NCBI RefSeq assembly: GCF_040493455.1
Contig: NZ_JANFDA010000006.1
Span: 1-64,000, forward strand
Direction: 5' to 3'
DNA length: 64,000 nt
Source: Microcosmobacter sp040493455
GTDB lineage: Bacteria > Bacteroidota > Bacteroidia > Flavobacteriales > Flavobacteriaceae
Below the pieces are notes generated by a model, which saw nothing but the letters and a program-made list of their open reading frames with translations, was not told the origin of the DNA and made no database searches. Shown in pieces: positions 8,342 through 18,775 of this stretch. A program made the position numbers and the translations under genes. The number at the start of each line of letters is the position of its first letter. Position 1 is the first letter of the stretch.

Positions 8342-11236
8342 TTAAAATGCTCTAAGGAAAGCATCTAAATCTGTATCTGAAGCCATATTGAGCTTCTTTC
8401 GAAGGCGATATCGACTTTTATAAACTGAAGAAATGTCTACATTTTGAAGTGTTGCGATATCATAATTATCTAAATTCAATCGAATTAGTGAGCACAGTTT
8501 GATCTCTGTTTTTGATAGATCAGGGTAACGCTTTAGTAAGGAATCGTAAAACTCATTATTCAATACATCTATTCGCTTTTGAAACTCGAAATTACTTTCC
8601 AGTACATTCTTTTTCTCTTTAATCTCTTTTTCAAGATTAACAATTGCAGCTCCTTTTTTTCGGCCTTTGGCTTCTTTAATTTCTATCATTTTGGAAATGA
8701 GATAATCATTCCACTGTTGATTCCTAGAAATGTTAGTAGCAAAATCAGTGAGATCTTTCTTCTTGTATTCAATTTCGGTTTGCAGTAATTGGTTTTTATA
8801 ATTGGCTAGATTTACCTCTCTCCACTTAAATGTATAAACAAGAAAAGCCAACAACATCATTACTACTAAACCAATGTAAAACCAAACAGACTCGTAAAAA
8901 AACTGTTTTACAACCAATCCATATGATAATGAGGCTAGTACCTTGTTTCTTGTTTTGTTTAGAGCTTGTATTTCCAAATTATAGGAACCAGATTGCATGT
9001 TTAACAATCGTATTTCATGTTTATTACCAATATCGATCCAGTCCGCATTATCTAATCTGTATCGGTATAAGTAGTCAATATTTAACCTTGGTTTTAGAAC
9101 TCCAAAATCGAGAACTAGGTTTTTACTTCTTGCAGGAAGTGTCAGGGTTTTAATACTGTCTAATTCTGTTCTATTTACAATGGTTTTTACTTGATTTTCA
9201 TCCGTATCGTATTTTTCAATTCTCACCATTTGTAATAGGTGATTGTACTTGTCCTTATTGAACGAGGTTATTAGTGAATCTGGATGAAAATAATTTAAGC
9301 CTTTAACGGTTCCTACTAAGAAATTACCATTTTCTAGCTTAAGTGTGCTAAATCTATTGGCTTCAAAATGACTTAAGCCATCTTTAACACCAATTCTAAT
9401 GGTCTTTTTGGTATCTGGGTAAAAGACAACGATTCCAGCAAATGTATTCAACCAGATTCTTTCTTTATCATCTACCAAAATACTGGCTATACTGGCTGAG
9501 AATTCATCTTCGTATAATTCTTGAAAAGATTGCGTAACAATATCAAAAGCGAAAAGCTTTCCACTTCTTGAACCTAATAAGAGTTGATTGTCTCCATATT
9601 CTAACATGGAAACCAAATAATTATCTGCTGTATTTTGGGTTGGCTGATATAGTACTGTACTAAGATTTTTAATATGCTTTAAACCTTGACTAGTAGCTGC
9701 ATATGTAGAATTCTCCTTTAAAATTAAATTTTCGTATTTAAGACTATCATTTTCAACTAAAGTATTGAATTGATACGTTTCCTTATTGAATGTTTGTAAT
9801 GTACCACCTACATCAGCATAAACGATGTTCTCTTCATTTTGATTCATGGCCGCCAGGTTGTCATTAGTCCGAAACTTTCGAGCTATACCTGTTTTATAAT
9901 CCACCATTATTAAGTTAGCCTTGTCATTGCTCCAAAGTATATTATCAACAAAAGATATATCGCGATTTTGCCGTGGTGAAATTTTAAGCTGGTTTATTAT
10001 AGGAGAATATTCACTAACTTTTAATTTTTTTAAATCAAGAATATACCATCCGTCAAAATCTGTAGCTACGAGGACCTTATCACTATCCAATTGTACCATA
10101 CTTCTAATACTAAAATCGTGAAGAAAGGTTCCTACATCGTCCGTATCAAAACAGAATATTTCCAAAACATTATGATTATCTAACACAACTTCTTTAGTGA
10201 GGTCTCTTGAAGCAAAAACGTGTCCTTTAATAACGTCATTATCAAACCTATGCAACCAAATAGAACCTTCCTCTAAACTTGAGATTATTTGAAGTTGTGT
10301 ACGCTTATTATCAAATTGTCTGAATAAAATATTTTCCTTTCTATCCTGAAACATGGTTTGCTCTACAAAAACATCTTCTCCACTAAACAGATTTGAATCA
10401 ACTAATTCTCCTGATTGATTATTATACCTATAAATTATTGGGTCATTTGGGAAAGTCATATAAGCGGAAGATTCTTTATGAAAATGACCTTGCATGGCAT
10501 TGTCCTTATAAAATGGAGAGTTGGAATCTAGTGTTTTGCTTTGCAACCTACCATCTACTTTGGTAAACAACTCTGGTTTAAAATTAAACTTGGAAATAAG
10601 AAGATCTTCTCCCAACTCCAATATACGCGCTTTACTAATGTATTCATTGGTATTCATTTTACCAACAGGGGTAAATGTATCATCCTGGTTTAAATAGTAC
10701 ATTAGATTACCGTTTGGGTCTTGTTGGATGAATAAGAATTTATCCTGTATGTTCCAGATTTCGTATATTGAATTATTATCTAGATCGGGCAACTTAATTT
10801 CAGAAAAAAGTAAACTTCCCGCGTCTAACTTGAATAGCTTAGCTGTACTTTGGGACTCCAATTTTACATAAAATGAATTGTTTGAAGCTTTGTGTAGAAC
10901 CAAATCTGTAGTCCCCTCCAAAACCAAATCAGGTATCTCGACATTGTAAAAGGCTTCACCATTGAACCTTTGAATGATTAGATTTCTATTGTCTAATTTA
11001 TAGTTGCGTGATTCTGTACTAACCCCAGATAACCACAGCCAACCATCATCATCAAAGACCATAGAACTAAGCTGATCAATGTTGTAACCGTCTTTTTCGC
11101 CTAATGTTATGTGGAAATAATCAGACTTTTTTGTGCTAATACTTTGGGCAGACACAACACCAACGGTAAGAAAACATATAATTGTGCATATGTTATATTT
11201 AAAATATTCTATTCCATATTTCATGTTGGGAAGCAC
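8342..11236 (-). CDS. One-component sensor-regulator: propeller, triple-Tyr domain, TM helix, LuxR-like HTH (copy B)
   Basis: The N-terminal signal segment (CTIICFLTVGVVSAQ) leads into a long periplasmic beta-propeller-type sensor of about 650 residues. A Y_Y_Y-like domain follows (YLYRYRLDNADWIDIG), then one membrane helix (FYIGLVVMMLLAFLVYTF, near residue 800), a charged coiled coil (TEIEYKKKDL onward) and a C-terminal LuxR-like HTH (LSKTEIKLCSLIRLNLDNYDIATLQ, then SVYKSRYRLRKKLNM in the recognition helix). It has no histidine kinase or receiver domain, so ligand binding outside probably signals directly to DNA. The last 150 or so residues are nearly the same as in the paralogue at 19101-22049, whereas the sensor halves differ strongly. 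The start may instead be the fifth residue (MKYGIEYF). It lies just upstream of the giant B unit and probably controls it. Confidence 0.85.
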   Translation of the reverse strand: MLPNMKYGIEYFKYNICTIICFLTVGVVSAQSISTKKSDYFHITLGEKDGYNIDQLSSMVFDDDGWLWLSGVSTESRNYKLDNRNLIIQRFNGEAFYNVEIPDLVLEGTTDLVLHKASNNSFYVKLESQSTAKLFKLDAGSLLFSEIKLPDLDNNSIYEIWNIQDKFLFIQQDPNGNLMYYLNQDDTFTPVGKMNTNEYISKARILELGEDLLISKFNFKPELFTKVDGRLQSKTLDSNSPFYKDNAMQGHFHKESSAYMTFPNDPIIYRYNNQSGELVDSNLFSGEDVFVEQTMFQDRKENILFRQFDNKRTQLQIISSLEEGSIWLHRFDNDVIKGHVFASRDLTKEVVLDNHNVLEIFCFDTDDVGTFLHDFSIRSMVQLDSDKVLVATDFDGWYILDLKKLKVSEYSPIINQLKISPRQNRDISFVDNILWSNDKANLIMVDYKTGIARKFRTNDNLAAMNQNEENIVYADVGGTLQTFNKETYQFNTLVENDSLKYENLILKENSTYAATSQGLKHIKNLSTVLYQPTQNTADNYLVSMLEYGDNQLLLGSRSGKLFAFDIVTQSFQELYEDEFSASIASILVDDKERIWLNTFAGIVVFYPDTKKTIRIGVKDGLSHFEANRFSTLKLENGNFLVGTVKGLNYFHPDSLITSFNKDKYNHLLQMVRIEKYDTDENQVKTIVNRTELDSIKTLTLPARSKNLVLDFGVLKPRLNIDYLYRYRLDNADWIDIGNKHEIRLLNMQSGSYNLEIQALNKTRNKVLASLSYGLVVKQFFYESVWFYIGLVVMMLLAFLVYTFKWREVNLANYKNQLLQTEIEYKKKDLTDFATNISRNQQWNDYLISKMIEIKEAKGRKKGAAIVNLEKEIKEKKNVLESNFEFQKRIDVLNNEFYDSLLKRYPDLSKTEIKLCSLIRLNLDNYDIATLQNVDISSVYKSRYRLRKKLNMASDTDLDAFLRAF

Positions 11237-11555
11237 ACTTTGAATCTGTTCTTAAATATAAGAAATAGCTATTTATACTTACTAGGATTTTGAAGTAAAT
11301 GATACAGGTACAGAACAACTATTCCAAACTATTTGCCAATACAAAAAGTAAGACTATTTATTTAATAAGACTTTAAATAAAATAAGTACATATTTGATAC
11401 ATCAAAAATCTAGATTAACCAAACTAACTATATATAAAACCTCCTTATCTTTATAATAAGGAGGCTGACATTGCTGTTGGTTACCCCTTTAACTGTACAA
11501 CAGCATATGTGCTCGTTATAAGTATTTGAATTGAACGGGGTAATCTTGGTTTCAA
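11237..11555. other. Gap of 319 bp between the copy A and copy B cassettes
   Basis: I see no credible gene here. It holds the terminator at 11430-11464, a second loose inverted repeat (TTACCCC near 11482 with GGGGTAA near 11540), and at its left end the promoter and leader of the sensor gene starting at 11236. No exact TAnnTTTG box could be assigned for that gene. Confidence 0.5.
11430..11464 (-). terminator. Intrinsic terminator after the T9SS partner gene
   Basis: CCTCCTTAT (11440-11448) and ATAAGGAGG (11456-11464) form a perfect 9-bp stem with a 7-nt loop. On the minus strand the stem is followed by TTTTATATAT. It ends the copy A unit (coiled coil, giant, T9SS protein) before the next sensor gene. 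Confidence 0.8.
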
Positions 11556-12398
11556 TTATCGCTTAATTAATCTCAACGTTTGAATTGATGCATCCTCGCC
11601 ATACAATCGCATTATGTAGACCGATGTCTCCAACTCTGATATCGAAATCTCATTGAAGTCTCTTGTCACGGTCTTTATCAACTGTCCACTTAAACTATAA
11701 ATCTCTACACTTTCTAATCTATTGATATCGCCTCTAACCGTTACAACATCCTTAGCCGGATTTGGATATAGGCTAAGCTCAAGAGTATTATCTATCACCT
11801 CACCTATTGAAAGTGAAGAGAAAATAAAATTATTGTTCGCTGTGTCAGTTTTACCATAATAATCCTGTGTGCCATTGCCATCATTCAGATCAGCATTGAT
11901 TACATTGTCTACCACAAAACCAAATCCTGCCAACGCCAATGCTATAGGATCGTTATTCTCTAGTATTTCTATCTCACCACTAGTTGGCATGTTATCTACT
12001 ATAAAGGATAGTACTGGTATCCCAACACCTGTAGTATGAGGTGTAGTCAATTCTGAACTCGGCACTGGAAGAGAGAATATCCATAGGTCTTTGGTTCCAT
12101 CACCTATCCCGAAGTTGCCCTGCAATACACTTCCTGTAAGGGCTGTGTTTACTTGCCAACCTGTTCCAAAGAGTTCAGTAAAACTGCCAGCTGCTATGCT
12201 ATTCCCTGATGTGATCGCTAGAGTGATTTGCATGTCTGCCATGTTAGGGTCAGAATTGTCAAAATTTGGTGTGGTCACAAAGGTGAACTCATAAGGGTTA
12301 GCCGTGTTATTGTAATCACTAACGATACCAAATTGGTAGCTCTGTGCTGTTAGTGATAGGGTCATTGCCATCAATAAAGTCTGTAATATTGTTTTCAT
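11556..12398 (-). CDS. T9SS type A sorting-domain protein next to giant A
   Basis: This is a secreted protein of about 280 residues. The start is the ATG at 12398, which gives a clean signal peptide (MKTILQTLLMAMTLSLTAQ); a longer in-frame start at 12476 would overlap the giant gene and bury that peptide. The middle 170 residues look like an all-beta domain (for example VPVLSFIVDNMPTSGEIEIL-like segments) and match no family I can name with certainty; a cohesin-like fold is possible. The C-terminal 80 residues are a T9SS sorting domain: LSLYPNPAKDVVTV, VEIYSLSGQLIKTV, and a final LRLIKR. The gene begins 28 nt after the giant stop and is probably cotranscribed. The giant lacks such a sorting domain, so a surface-anchoring role is an attractive inference. 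Confidence 0.85.
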   Translation of the reverse strand: MKTILQTLLMAMTLSLTAQSYQFGIVSDYNNTANPYEFTFVTTPNFDNSDPNMADMQITLAITSGNSIAAGSFTELFGTGWQVNTALTGSVLQGNFGIGDGTKDLWIFSLPVPSSELTTPHTTGVGIPVLSFIVDNMPTSGEIEILENNDPIALALAGFGFVVDNVINADLNDGNGTQDYYGKTDTANNNFIFSSLSIGEVIDNTLELSLYPNPAKDVVTVRGDINRLESVEIYSLSGQLIKTVTRDFNEISISELETSVYIMRLYGEDASIQTLRLIKR

Positions 12399-12426
12399 TG
12401 TTTTTTTGTTAAAGGGGTTATATGGT

Positions 12427-15400
12427 TTAATCATTGTTGAGTATCTGGTTGTTTCTTTGATCCATTTCCGTATCAAAGCCTATTCGCGCTGAAGGCACCA
12501 TTGCTGGTAACTGCTCTAGGATGTTATAACCGTAGAATTGTAAAATTAGGTTGATAGGATGGTTTAGCACATTGTCTCTAAGTACGTTGGCATCATTCTC
12601 TGCACCGATGATGTTCGCTCCTCCCGTGAGATTGACGTCCTCGTTGGTGTAGCCCGATACCGTAAAGCCATAGAACTGAATGATCTGGTTGATCGGATCG
12701 TTGAGGATTGCGTCTCGGATCGTATTGGCATCATTTGGTGCACCGATGATGTTCACCTTACCATCCCCGTTGGCATCACCTGCCCACATTCCTTGCACTC
12801 CCGATGGCATGCCAAAACTCGTCTGGGCATTGGTGCCAAAAGTGGCAACACTGCCATCGGTGAAGTCGACCGTTGTGGCTGTTGCGTTTAGTGCTACCAC
12901 TGAGGCGCTCATAATACCCAAGTGGTTGCGGTGCTTGATGGCTATATAATAACTGCTTGGGGATTGGACGAACTCCACTGGAGAGGACCCGTCAACATCC
13001 ACCACGTCTCCATCGCGCTGCAAGAGCGCCGACCTGCTGTCGATGATGGTCGTATTGGAACTTCCGTCCCTCAGCTCAAGCCAGACCCAGTCAACTATCG
13101 CATCTGGTCCTGTGGTCGTGAGCACTGATCCGTTCATGGTTAGTCCATCTCCATATGGGCTAGTTGTTGGGACATAACCAGACAGCCTTAGATCATCACG
13201 CATTAAGCTTTCCTCTCCAAGATTTGGATTAAGACTTGCGCCTTGAAGGTAAACCTGCGGACTAATCTGTATAAAATTACAATCCAAACCACCATCGGTA
13301 ATCGTCCAACCATATGTCGTATCTAGACTTATTCGTGCTGCTTCCCCATTACAATACGTACTGTTTCCACCGCTAAATGCCTCACCAGTTGGGATATCAT
13401 CAATGCCATCGTTAGCTATACCACTACTATCTGTAGCCCAACCAATTAAGGTGGCATCGTAATTTGCCGTGGATAGCGTGGCATTAAAAAACATATTATT
13501 AATAGAATTTATACTGGACAAGTCCCAGTTGCCAAGGTCTTGGTCAAAACTTGAGGCATTGCGAAACATATTGTTCATATTTTCTACGCCACTTACATTC
13601 CATGAACTGATATCGCCATTAAATGCGGATGCCCCCTCAAACATTAGTTGCATAGTGCTTACGTTGGATACGTCCCAGCCGTTAAGATCCTGAGTAAAAC
13701 TTGTAGCACCTCTAAATAGCTCATACATGTTTGTTATGTTTCCAACATCCCAAGAGTTAATATTTCCATTAAAGGAAGTAGCATTTCTAAACATACTAGC
13801 CATGTTTGTCACATTGCTTAAATCTGGTGTATCTATATCAGGATTTATAATGTTGAGATTACTACAATCCACAAATGCCAAATCCATACTCGTCCATGGG
13901 TTGCTCCCCCATTGTTCTATGGTAAGAATCTTATTGTTATCTCCAGAAACAGCAAAGAATATTTGTGGGAACTGCCCCCTTATGGCTACCGTATATTCGC
14001 CTATAGCTCCATAATCGTGCGTTATATTGCCTGTAACATTGGTACTTTCAGCATTAAACGTAATACCATCATAGGTCCAATCGACTTCGTAATTATAGGT
14101 GCCTCCAGGAAAAGTAGGGATGGTAATTTCTGTATCGCTTGAAGCTCCTGGATTATTCGTTTGCCAGATAGTTACAAATACCACATCTGTACAATCCAAA
14201 CCACCATCGAGGATGGTCCAATTATATGTTGTATCCAGACTTATCCAGGCAGCTTCGCCGTTACAATAATTACTGAAACCGCCATTAAAATCAACACCTG
14301 AAGGCACATCATCTATGCCATCATCAGCAACACCACTGCTATCTGTAGCCCAGCCTATTAAAGTGGCATCATAATTGGCTGTGGATAATGTCGCAAGAGT
14401 CAACATACCACCCATAGAAAATACATTTGAGATATCCCAATCACCTAGATTTCGGTTAAAACTAGTTCTATTAAGCATGCGCAACATAGCTGTTACATTA
14501 GATACATCCCATGCAGTAATATCTCCATTAAATGCTGAGGCCCGATAGAACATATCATTCATGGAGGTTATATTACTGGTGTCCCAGTTTGAAATGTAAT
14601 TCCCTGTAAAAGATGTTGCATCTTCAAACATGTCAAATGCCAATGTAACATTACTTAGATCTGGGGCATCGATATTCGGATTGGTAATATCAAGATTACT
14701 ACACCCTTTAAATGCATTAGCCATACTCATCCATTTGATGCTTCCCCATTGCTCAATTGTGAGAATTTTATCTTTATCACCTGCGCCGTTAAAATAAATT
14801 TGAGGAAAGTTACCTCTAATGGCTACCGTATATTCGCCTATAGCTCCATAATTATGCGTAACATCACCAGTTACATTAGTGCTTTCGGCATTAAAGGTAA
14901 CACCGTCATAGGTCCAATCTACGTCATAGTTATATCCTGTTCCTGTGGTTGGGATGGTAATTTCTGTATTACCTGAAACTCCGGGATTATCCGTTTTCCA
15001 CGAGGTAACAAATACTTCACTCCTACAATCCAGTCCGCCATCTGTAATCGTCCAGGAATGTGTGGTGTCTAGACTTGTCCAGGCTGCTTCACCAAGGCAG
15101 TATTTACTGCTACCACCATGAAAGGTAATGCCCGAAGGAATGTCATCAATACCATCGTTACCCAAACCACTGCTATCAGCAGCCCACCCCATTAAAGTGG
15201 CATCATAGTTTGCGGTAGAAAGCGTTACACCATCAAACATATTCTCCATGTTTACAACACTACTTATATCCCAATCACCGAGGTTTTGATCAAAGCTAGT
15301 AGCATTATCAAACATACCGAACATAATGGTGACATTGGATACATCCCAACCACTTATATCTTGGTTAAAACTAGTGGCACCACTAAATGTAGTGACCATA

Positions 15401-18400
15401 GACGTTACAGAACTGGTATTCCATCCACTAATATCGCCATTAAATAGTGAAGCACCTCTAAACATACTATCCATGTCAGTGATAGTACTGGTGTCCCAAT
15501 TAGCAATATAATCCCCTGTAAAAGACGTGGCATCACGAAACATATCAAAGGCTTCAGTAACATTAGAAAGATCTGGCGCATCAATATTCGGGTTGATTAT
15601 ATTGAGATTGGAACAGCCATTAAACGCGTTGACCATACTGGCCCATTGATTTGTTCCCCATTGATCTATGGTTAGAATTTTATCTTTGTCACCGGAATTT
15701 GCAAAGAATATATGCGGGAATAGACCTCTTATAGCCACCGTATAAGTCCCTGGTTCACCATAATCGTGGGTAATACTGCCTGTGACATTGGAATCTTCTG
15801 CATTAAAGGTGACACCGTCATAGGTCCAATCTACTTCGTAATTATATAAGCCATCAGCAAAAGGAATGATTGGTATGCTAATCTCAGTAGGGCCTGACGA
15901 TCCTGGGTTATCCGTTTTCCATGTGGTCACAAACACCTCATTAATACAATCTTGCCCACCATCGGTAATGTCCCAGGAATACGTGGTTTCCAGATTTCCT
16001 CTTGCTGTTTCACCAACACAATACTTACTATTTCCGCCATTAAAGCTGAATCCTGATGGAATATCATCAACCATATCCCCATCTACACCACTGCTATCTG
16101 TTGCCCAACCTATCAAGGTGTCGTCATAATTTGCCGTGGATAATGTAGCTCCATTAAACATGCCATTCATATCAAGAATGCTCGATAGGTCCCAATTACT
16201 GAGTTCTTGATCAAAACTGGTGGCATTTAAGAACATCCCTATCATACTTTCTATGTTACTCACATCCCACGAACCAATATCTCTATTGAACGATGATGCA
16301 TCTCTAAAGGTGCCTACCGTAGAAGTTACAGCACTGACATCCCATGCTCCAATATCACCGTTAAAGGATGAAGCACCTCTGAACATGTTAATCATATCGG
16401 TGATATTACTGACGTCCCAATTGGACATGTAATCCCCCGTAAATGACGTTGCATCACGGAACATATCAAAGGCCTCGGTAACATTGGAAAGATCTGGTGC
16501 ATCGATATCAGGGTTTGTGATGTTGAGGTTAGAACAACCTCTAAATGCATTTGCCATACTAGACCATTGTACACTTCCCCATTGTTCAATTCTGAGGATC
16601 TTGTCTTTATCGCCTCCATTGTTAAAAAATATACGTGGGAAGTCACCTCTAATCGCTACCGTATATTCGCCTGGAGTACCATAATCGTGGGTAATACTGC
16701 TTGTAACATTGAAATCCTCGGCATTAAAGGTGATACCGTCGTAGGTCCAATCGACATCGTAGTCATACCCGCCACCTGTAGTTGGTATGGTAATCTGTGT
16801 AAGGATTGAGGTTCCTGGATTGTCAGTTTTCCAAGTGGTTACAAATACTTCATCTACACAATCCAAACCGCCATCGGTAATGTCCCAGTCATAAACCACA
16901 ATTGCCGTTAATAAATTATGAGCTTCTAGAGCAAAACAATACTTACTATTACCTCCATTAAAAGTAATCCCTGAGGGAATGTCATCTATACCGTCATTAT
17001 CTACACCACTACTATCCTTTGCCCAACCTATCAAGGTGTCGTCATAATTTGCCGTAGATAATGTAGCTCCAGAAAACATGCCATTCATCTCAATAATGCT
17101 CGACAAATCCCAATTGCTAAGCTCCTGATCAAAACTAATGGCATTTAAGAACATCCCTATCATACTTTGTACGTTACCCACGTTCCATGTTCCAATATCT
17201 CTATTGAACGAGGCGGCACCATTAAATGTATTGACCATAGACGTTACAGCACTGACGTCCCATGTACCAATATCACCGTTAAATGATGATGCGCCTCTGA
17301 ACATGTTAATCATGTCGGTAATATTACTAGTGTCCCAACTAGCAATATAATCTCCAGTAAACGAGGTGGCATCACGGAACATATCAAAGGCCTCGGTAAC
17401 ATTGGAAAGATCTGGTGCATCGATATCAGGGTTTGTAATATTAAGGTTAGAACAGCCTCTGAACGCATTTGCCATGCTTATCCACTGGGTGTTTCCCCAT
17501 TGTTCAATTCTGAGAATTTTATCTTTATCGCCTCCATTATTAAAAAATATACGTGGGAAGTCACCTCTAATCGCTACTGTGTATTCGCCTGAAGCACCAT
17601 AATCGTGTGTAATACTGCCAGTGACATTAGAATCCTCGGCATTAAAGGTGACACCATCGTAGGTCCAATCCACATCATAATCATAGCCGCCACCTGTAGT
17701 AGGTATGGTAATTTCCGTAGAACTTGAGGTTCCAGGGTTGTCCGTTTTCCAAGTGGTGACAAACGCTGATTCGGTGCAATTAAACCCCCCATCAGTAATG
17801 GTCCAGTCATAGGCCACAAGTGCCGTTAATAAGTTATGCTCTGGTTGGGCAAAACAATATAAGCTGTTTCCGCCATGAAAGTTAATATTCGAAGGAATAT
17901 CATCTATGCCATCGTCATCTATACCACTACTATCATTAGCCCACCCTATTAAAGTGTTGTCATAATTTACCGTGGATAATGTAGCTCCATTAAACATATC
18001 AAACATATTGTTTACACTAGACAAGTCCCAATCACCAAGATCTTGATCAAAACTAGAAGCATTAAAAAACATACGTAGCATGGTGATCACATTTGAAACA
18101 TCCCAACCACTGATATCCTGATTAAAACTAGTAGCATTCTCAAACATGTTGTGCATGCGTGTAACATTTGAAACATTCCAACCACTGATATCGCCATTAA
18201 ATGAAGTGGCATTATTAAACATGCCTTCCATACTATCAATCGTACTTACATCCCAATTGGAAATATAATCACCTGTAAATGAGGTAGCACCTTTAAACAT
18301 ATTCTGCAGGCTTGTTACATTGCTTAGGTCTGGTGTATCGATATTGGGGTTGGTAATATTGAGGTTAGAACAACCTTGGAAAGCACCATCTAAAAATATC

Positions 18401-18774
18401 CATGGACCATCACCCCATTGCTCTATGGTCAATATCTTTTTATTATCAGTAGGAGACGAGATATTATCACCACCAAAGTCAAGATCTGCTATCACACCAC
18501 TTATAGCTACTGTATAAATACCAGGAGTGCCATAATCGTGTTCAGCAAAACCAACTTGATAAAGCTCTAATTCAGGGTCAAAGGTCACACCATCATAAGT
18601 CCAATCTACAAAATAGAAATTGCTAACTCCATGAGTGGGAATTCTAATGCTCGTAGAATTTGTTACTCCTGGGTTGTCCGTTTTCCAGGTCGTAATGAAT
18701 AAATTTTCGTTTTGTGCTTTTACATTTATGAAGCACAATAGTAATGTAATGAGTAAAGGGGTTGCTCGTTTCAT
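12427..18774 (-). CDS. Giant BspA-like/DUF285 repeat surface protein with dockerin-like C-terminus (copy A)
   Basis: This is a 2,115-residue exported protein with a signal peptide (PLLITLLLCFINVKAQ). Six macro-repeats of about 280-310 residues begin near residues 24, 335, 641, 945, 1252 and 1530. Each contains a PKD-like sandwich of the DWTYDGVTF type, an ILxIEQWG segment, four to six DUF285 repeats, and a closing NYDATLIGWATDSSG...ITDGGLDC module. From about residue 1838 a different C-terminal region follows. It includes LLQRDGDVVDVDG and YYIAIKHRNHLGIM, then two dockerin-like calcium-site motifs (GDANGDGKVN...DANTIRDAIL and NEDVNLTGGAN...DANVLRDNVL) and ends shortly after EQLP. No LYPNP-type T9SS sorting domain is visible. 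Its ATG lies 1 nt after the stop of the coiled-coil ORF. DUF285 and PKD-like modules fit a surface adhesin or matrix role; the ligand is unknown. Confidence 0.93.
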   Translation of the reverse strand: MKRATPLLITLLLCFINVKAQNENLFITTWKTDNPGVTNSTSIRIPTHGVSNFYFVDWTYDGVTFDPELELYQVGFAEHDYGTPGIYTVAISGVIADLDFGGDNISSPTDNKKILTIEQWGDGPWIFLDGAFQGCSNLNITNPNIDTPDLSNVTSLQNMFKGATSFTGDYISNWDVSTIDSMEGMFNNATSFNGDISGWNVSNVTRMHNMFENATSFNQDISGWDVSNVITMLRMFFNASSFDQDLGDWDLSSVNNMFDMFNGATLSTVNYDNTLIGWANDSSGIDDDGIDDIPSNINFHGGNSLYCFAQPEHNLLTALVAYDWTITDGGFNCTESAFVTTWKTDNPGTSSSTEITIPTTGGGYDYDVDWTYDGVTFNAEDSNVTGSITHDYGASGEYTVAIRGDFPRIFFNNGGDKDKILRIEQWGNTQWISMANAFRGCSNLNITNPDIDAPDLSNVTEAFDMFRDATSFTGDYIASWDTSNITDMINMFRGASSFNGDIGTWDVSAVTSMVNTFNGAASFNRDIGTWNVGNVQSMIGMFLNAISFDQELSNWDLSSIIEMNGMFSGATLSTANYDDTLIGWAKDSSGVDNDGIDDIPSGITFNGGNSKYCFALEAHNLLTAIVVYDWDITDGGLDCVDEVFVTTWKTDNPGTSILTQITIPTTGGGYDYDVDWTYDGITFNAEDFNVTSSITHDYGTPGEYTVAIRGDFPRIFFNNGGDKDKILRIEQWGSVQWSSMANAFRGCSNLNITNPDIDAPDLSNVTEAFDMFRDATSFTGDYMSNWDVSNITDMINMFRGASSFNGDIGAWDVSAVTSTVGTFRDASSFNRDIGSWDVSNIESMIGMFLNATSFDQELSNWDLSSILDMNGMFNGATLSTANYDDTLIGWATDSSGVDGDMVDDIPSGFSFNGGNSKYCVGETARGNLETTYSWDITDGGQDCINEVFVTTWKTDNPGSSGPTEISIPIIPFADGLYNYEVDWTYDGVTFNAEDSNVTGSITHDYGEPGTYTVAIRGLFPHIFFANSGDKDKILTIDQWGTNQWASMVNAFNGCSNLNIINPNIDAPDLSNVTEAFDMFRDATSFTGDYIANWDTSTITDMDSMFRGASLFNGDISGWNTSSVTSMVTTFSGATSFNQDISGWDVSNVTIMFGMFDNATSFDQNLGDWDISSVVNMENMFDGVTLSTANYDATLMGWAADSSGLGNDGIDDIPSGITFHGGSSKYCLGEAAWTSLDTTHSWTITDGGLDCRSEVFVTSWKTDNPGVSGNTEITIPTTGTGYNYDVDWTYDGVTFNAESTNVTGDVTHNYGAIGEYTVAIRGNFPQIYFNGAGDKDKILTIEQWGSIKWMSMANAFKGCSNLDITNPNIDAPDLSNVTLAFDMFEDATSFTGNYISNWDTSNITSMNDMFYRASAFNGDITAWDVSNVTAMLRMLNRTSFNRNLGDWDISNVFSMGGMLTLATLSTANYDATLIGWATDSSGVADDGIDDVPSGVDFNGGFSNYCNGEAAWISLDTTYNWTILDGGLDCTDVVFVTIWQTNNPGASSDTEITIPTFPGGTYNYEVDWTYDGITFNAESTNVTGNITHDYGAIGEYTVAIRGQFPQIFFAVSGDNNKILTIEQWGSNPWTSMDLAFVDCSNLNIINPDIDTPDLSNVTNMASMFRNATSFNGNINSWDVGNITNMYELFRGATSFTQDLNGWDVSNVSTMQLMFEGASAFNGDISSWNVSGVENMNNMFRNASSFDQDLGNWDLSSINSINNMFFNATLSTANYDATLIGWATDSSGIANDGIDDIPTGEAFSGGNSTYCNGEAARISLDTTYGWTITDGGLDCNFIQISPQVYLQGASLNPNLGEESLMRDDLRLSGYVPTTSPYGDGLTMNGSVLTTTGPDAIVDWVWLELRDGSSNTTIIDSRSALLQRDGDVVDVDGSSPVEFVQSPSSYYIAIKHRNHLGIMSASVVALNATATTVDFTDGSVATFGTNAQTSFGMPSGVQGMWAGDANGDGKVNIIGAPNDANTIRDAILNDPINQIIQFYGFTVSGYTNEDVNLTGGANIIGAENDANVLRDNVLNHPINLILQFYGYNILEQLPAMVPSARIGFDTEMDQRNNQILNND

Positions 18775-18775
18775 T

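Noticed and set aside
12399..12476. Longer start of the T9SS partner gene overlapping giant A
   Set aside because: It would place 26 hydrophilic residues in front of a clean signal peptide. ATG at 12398 leaves a normal 28-nt gap.
1..18774. Many plus-strand open frames of 60-160 codons inside the two giant genes
   Set aside because: They recur at the repeat period and always in the same antisense phases, with low-complexity composition. They are shadows of the repeated codons.
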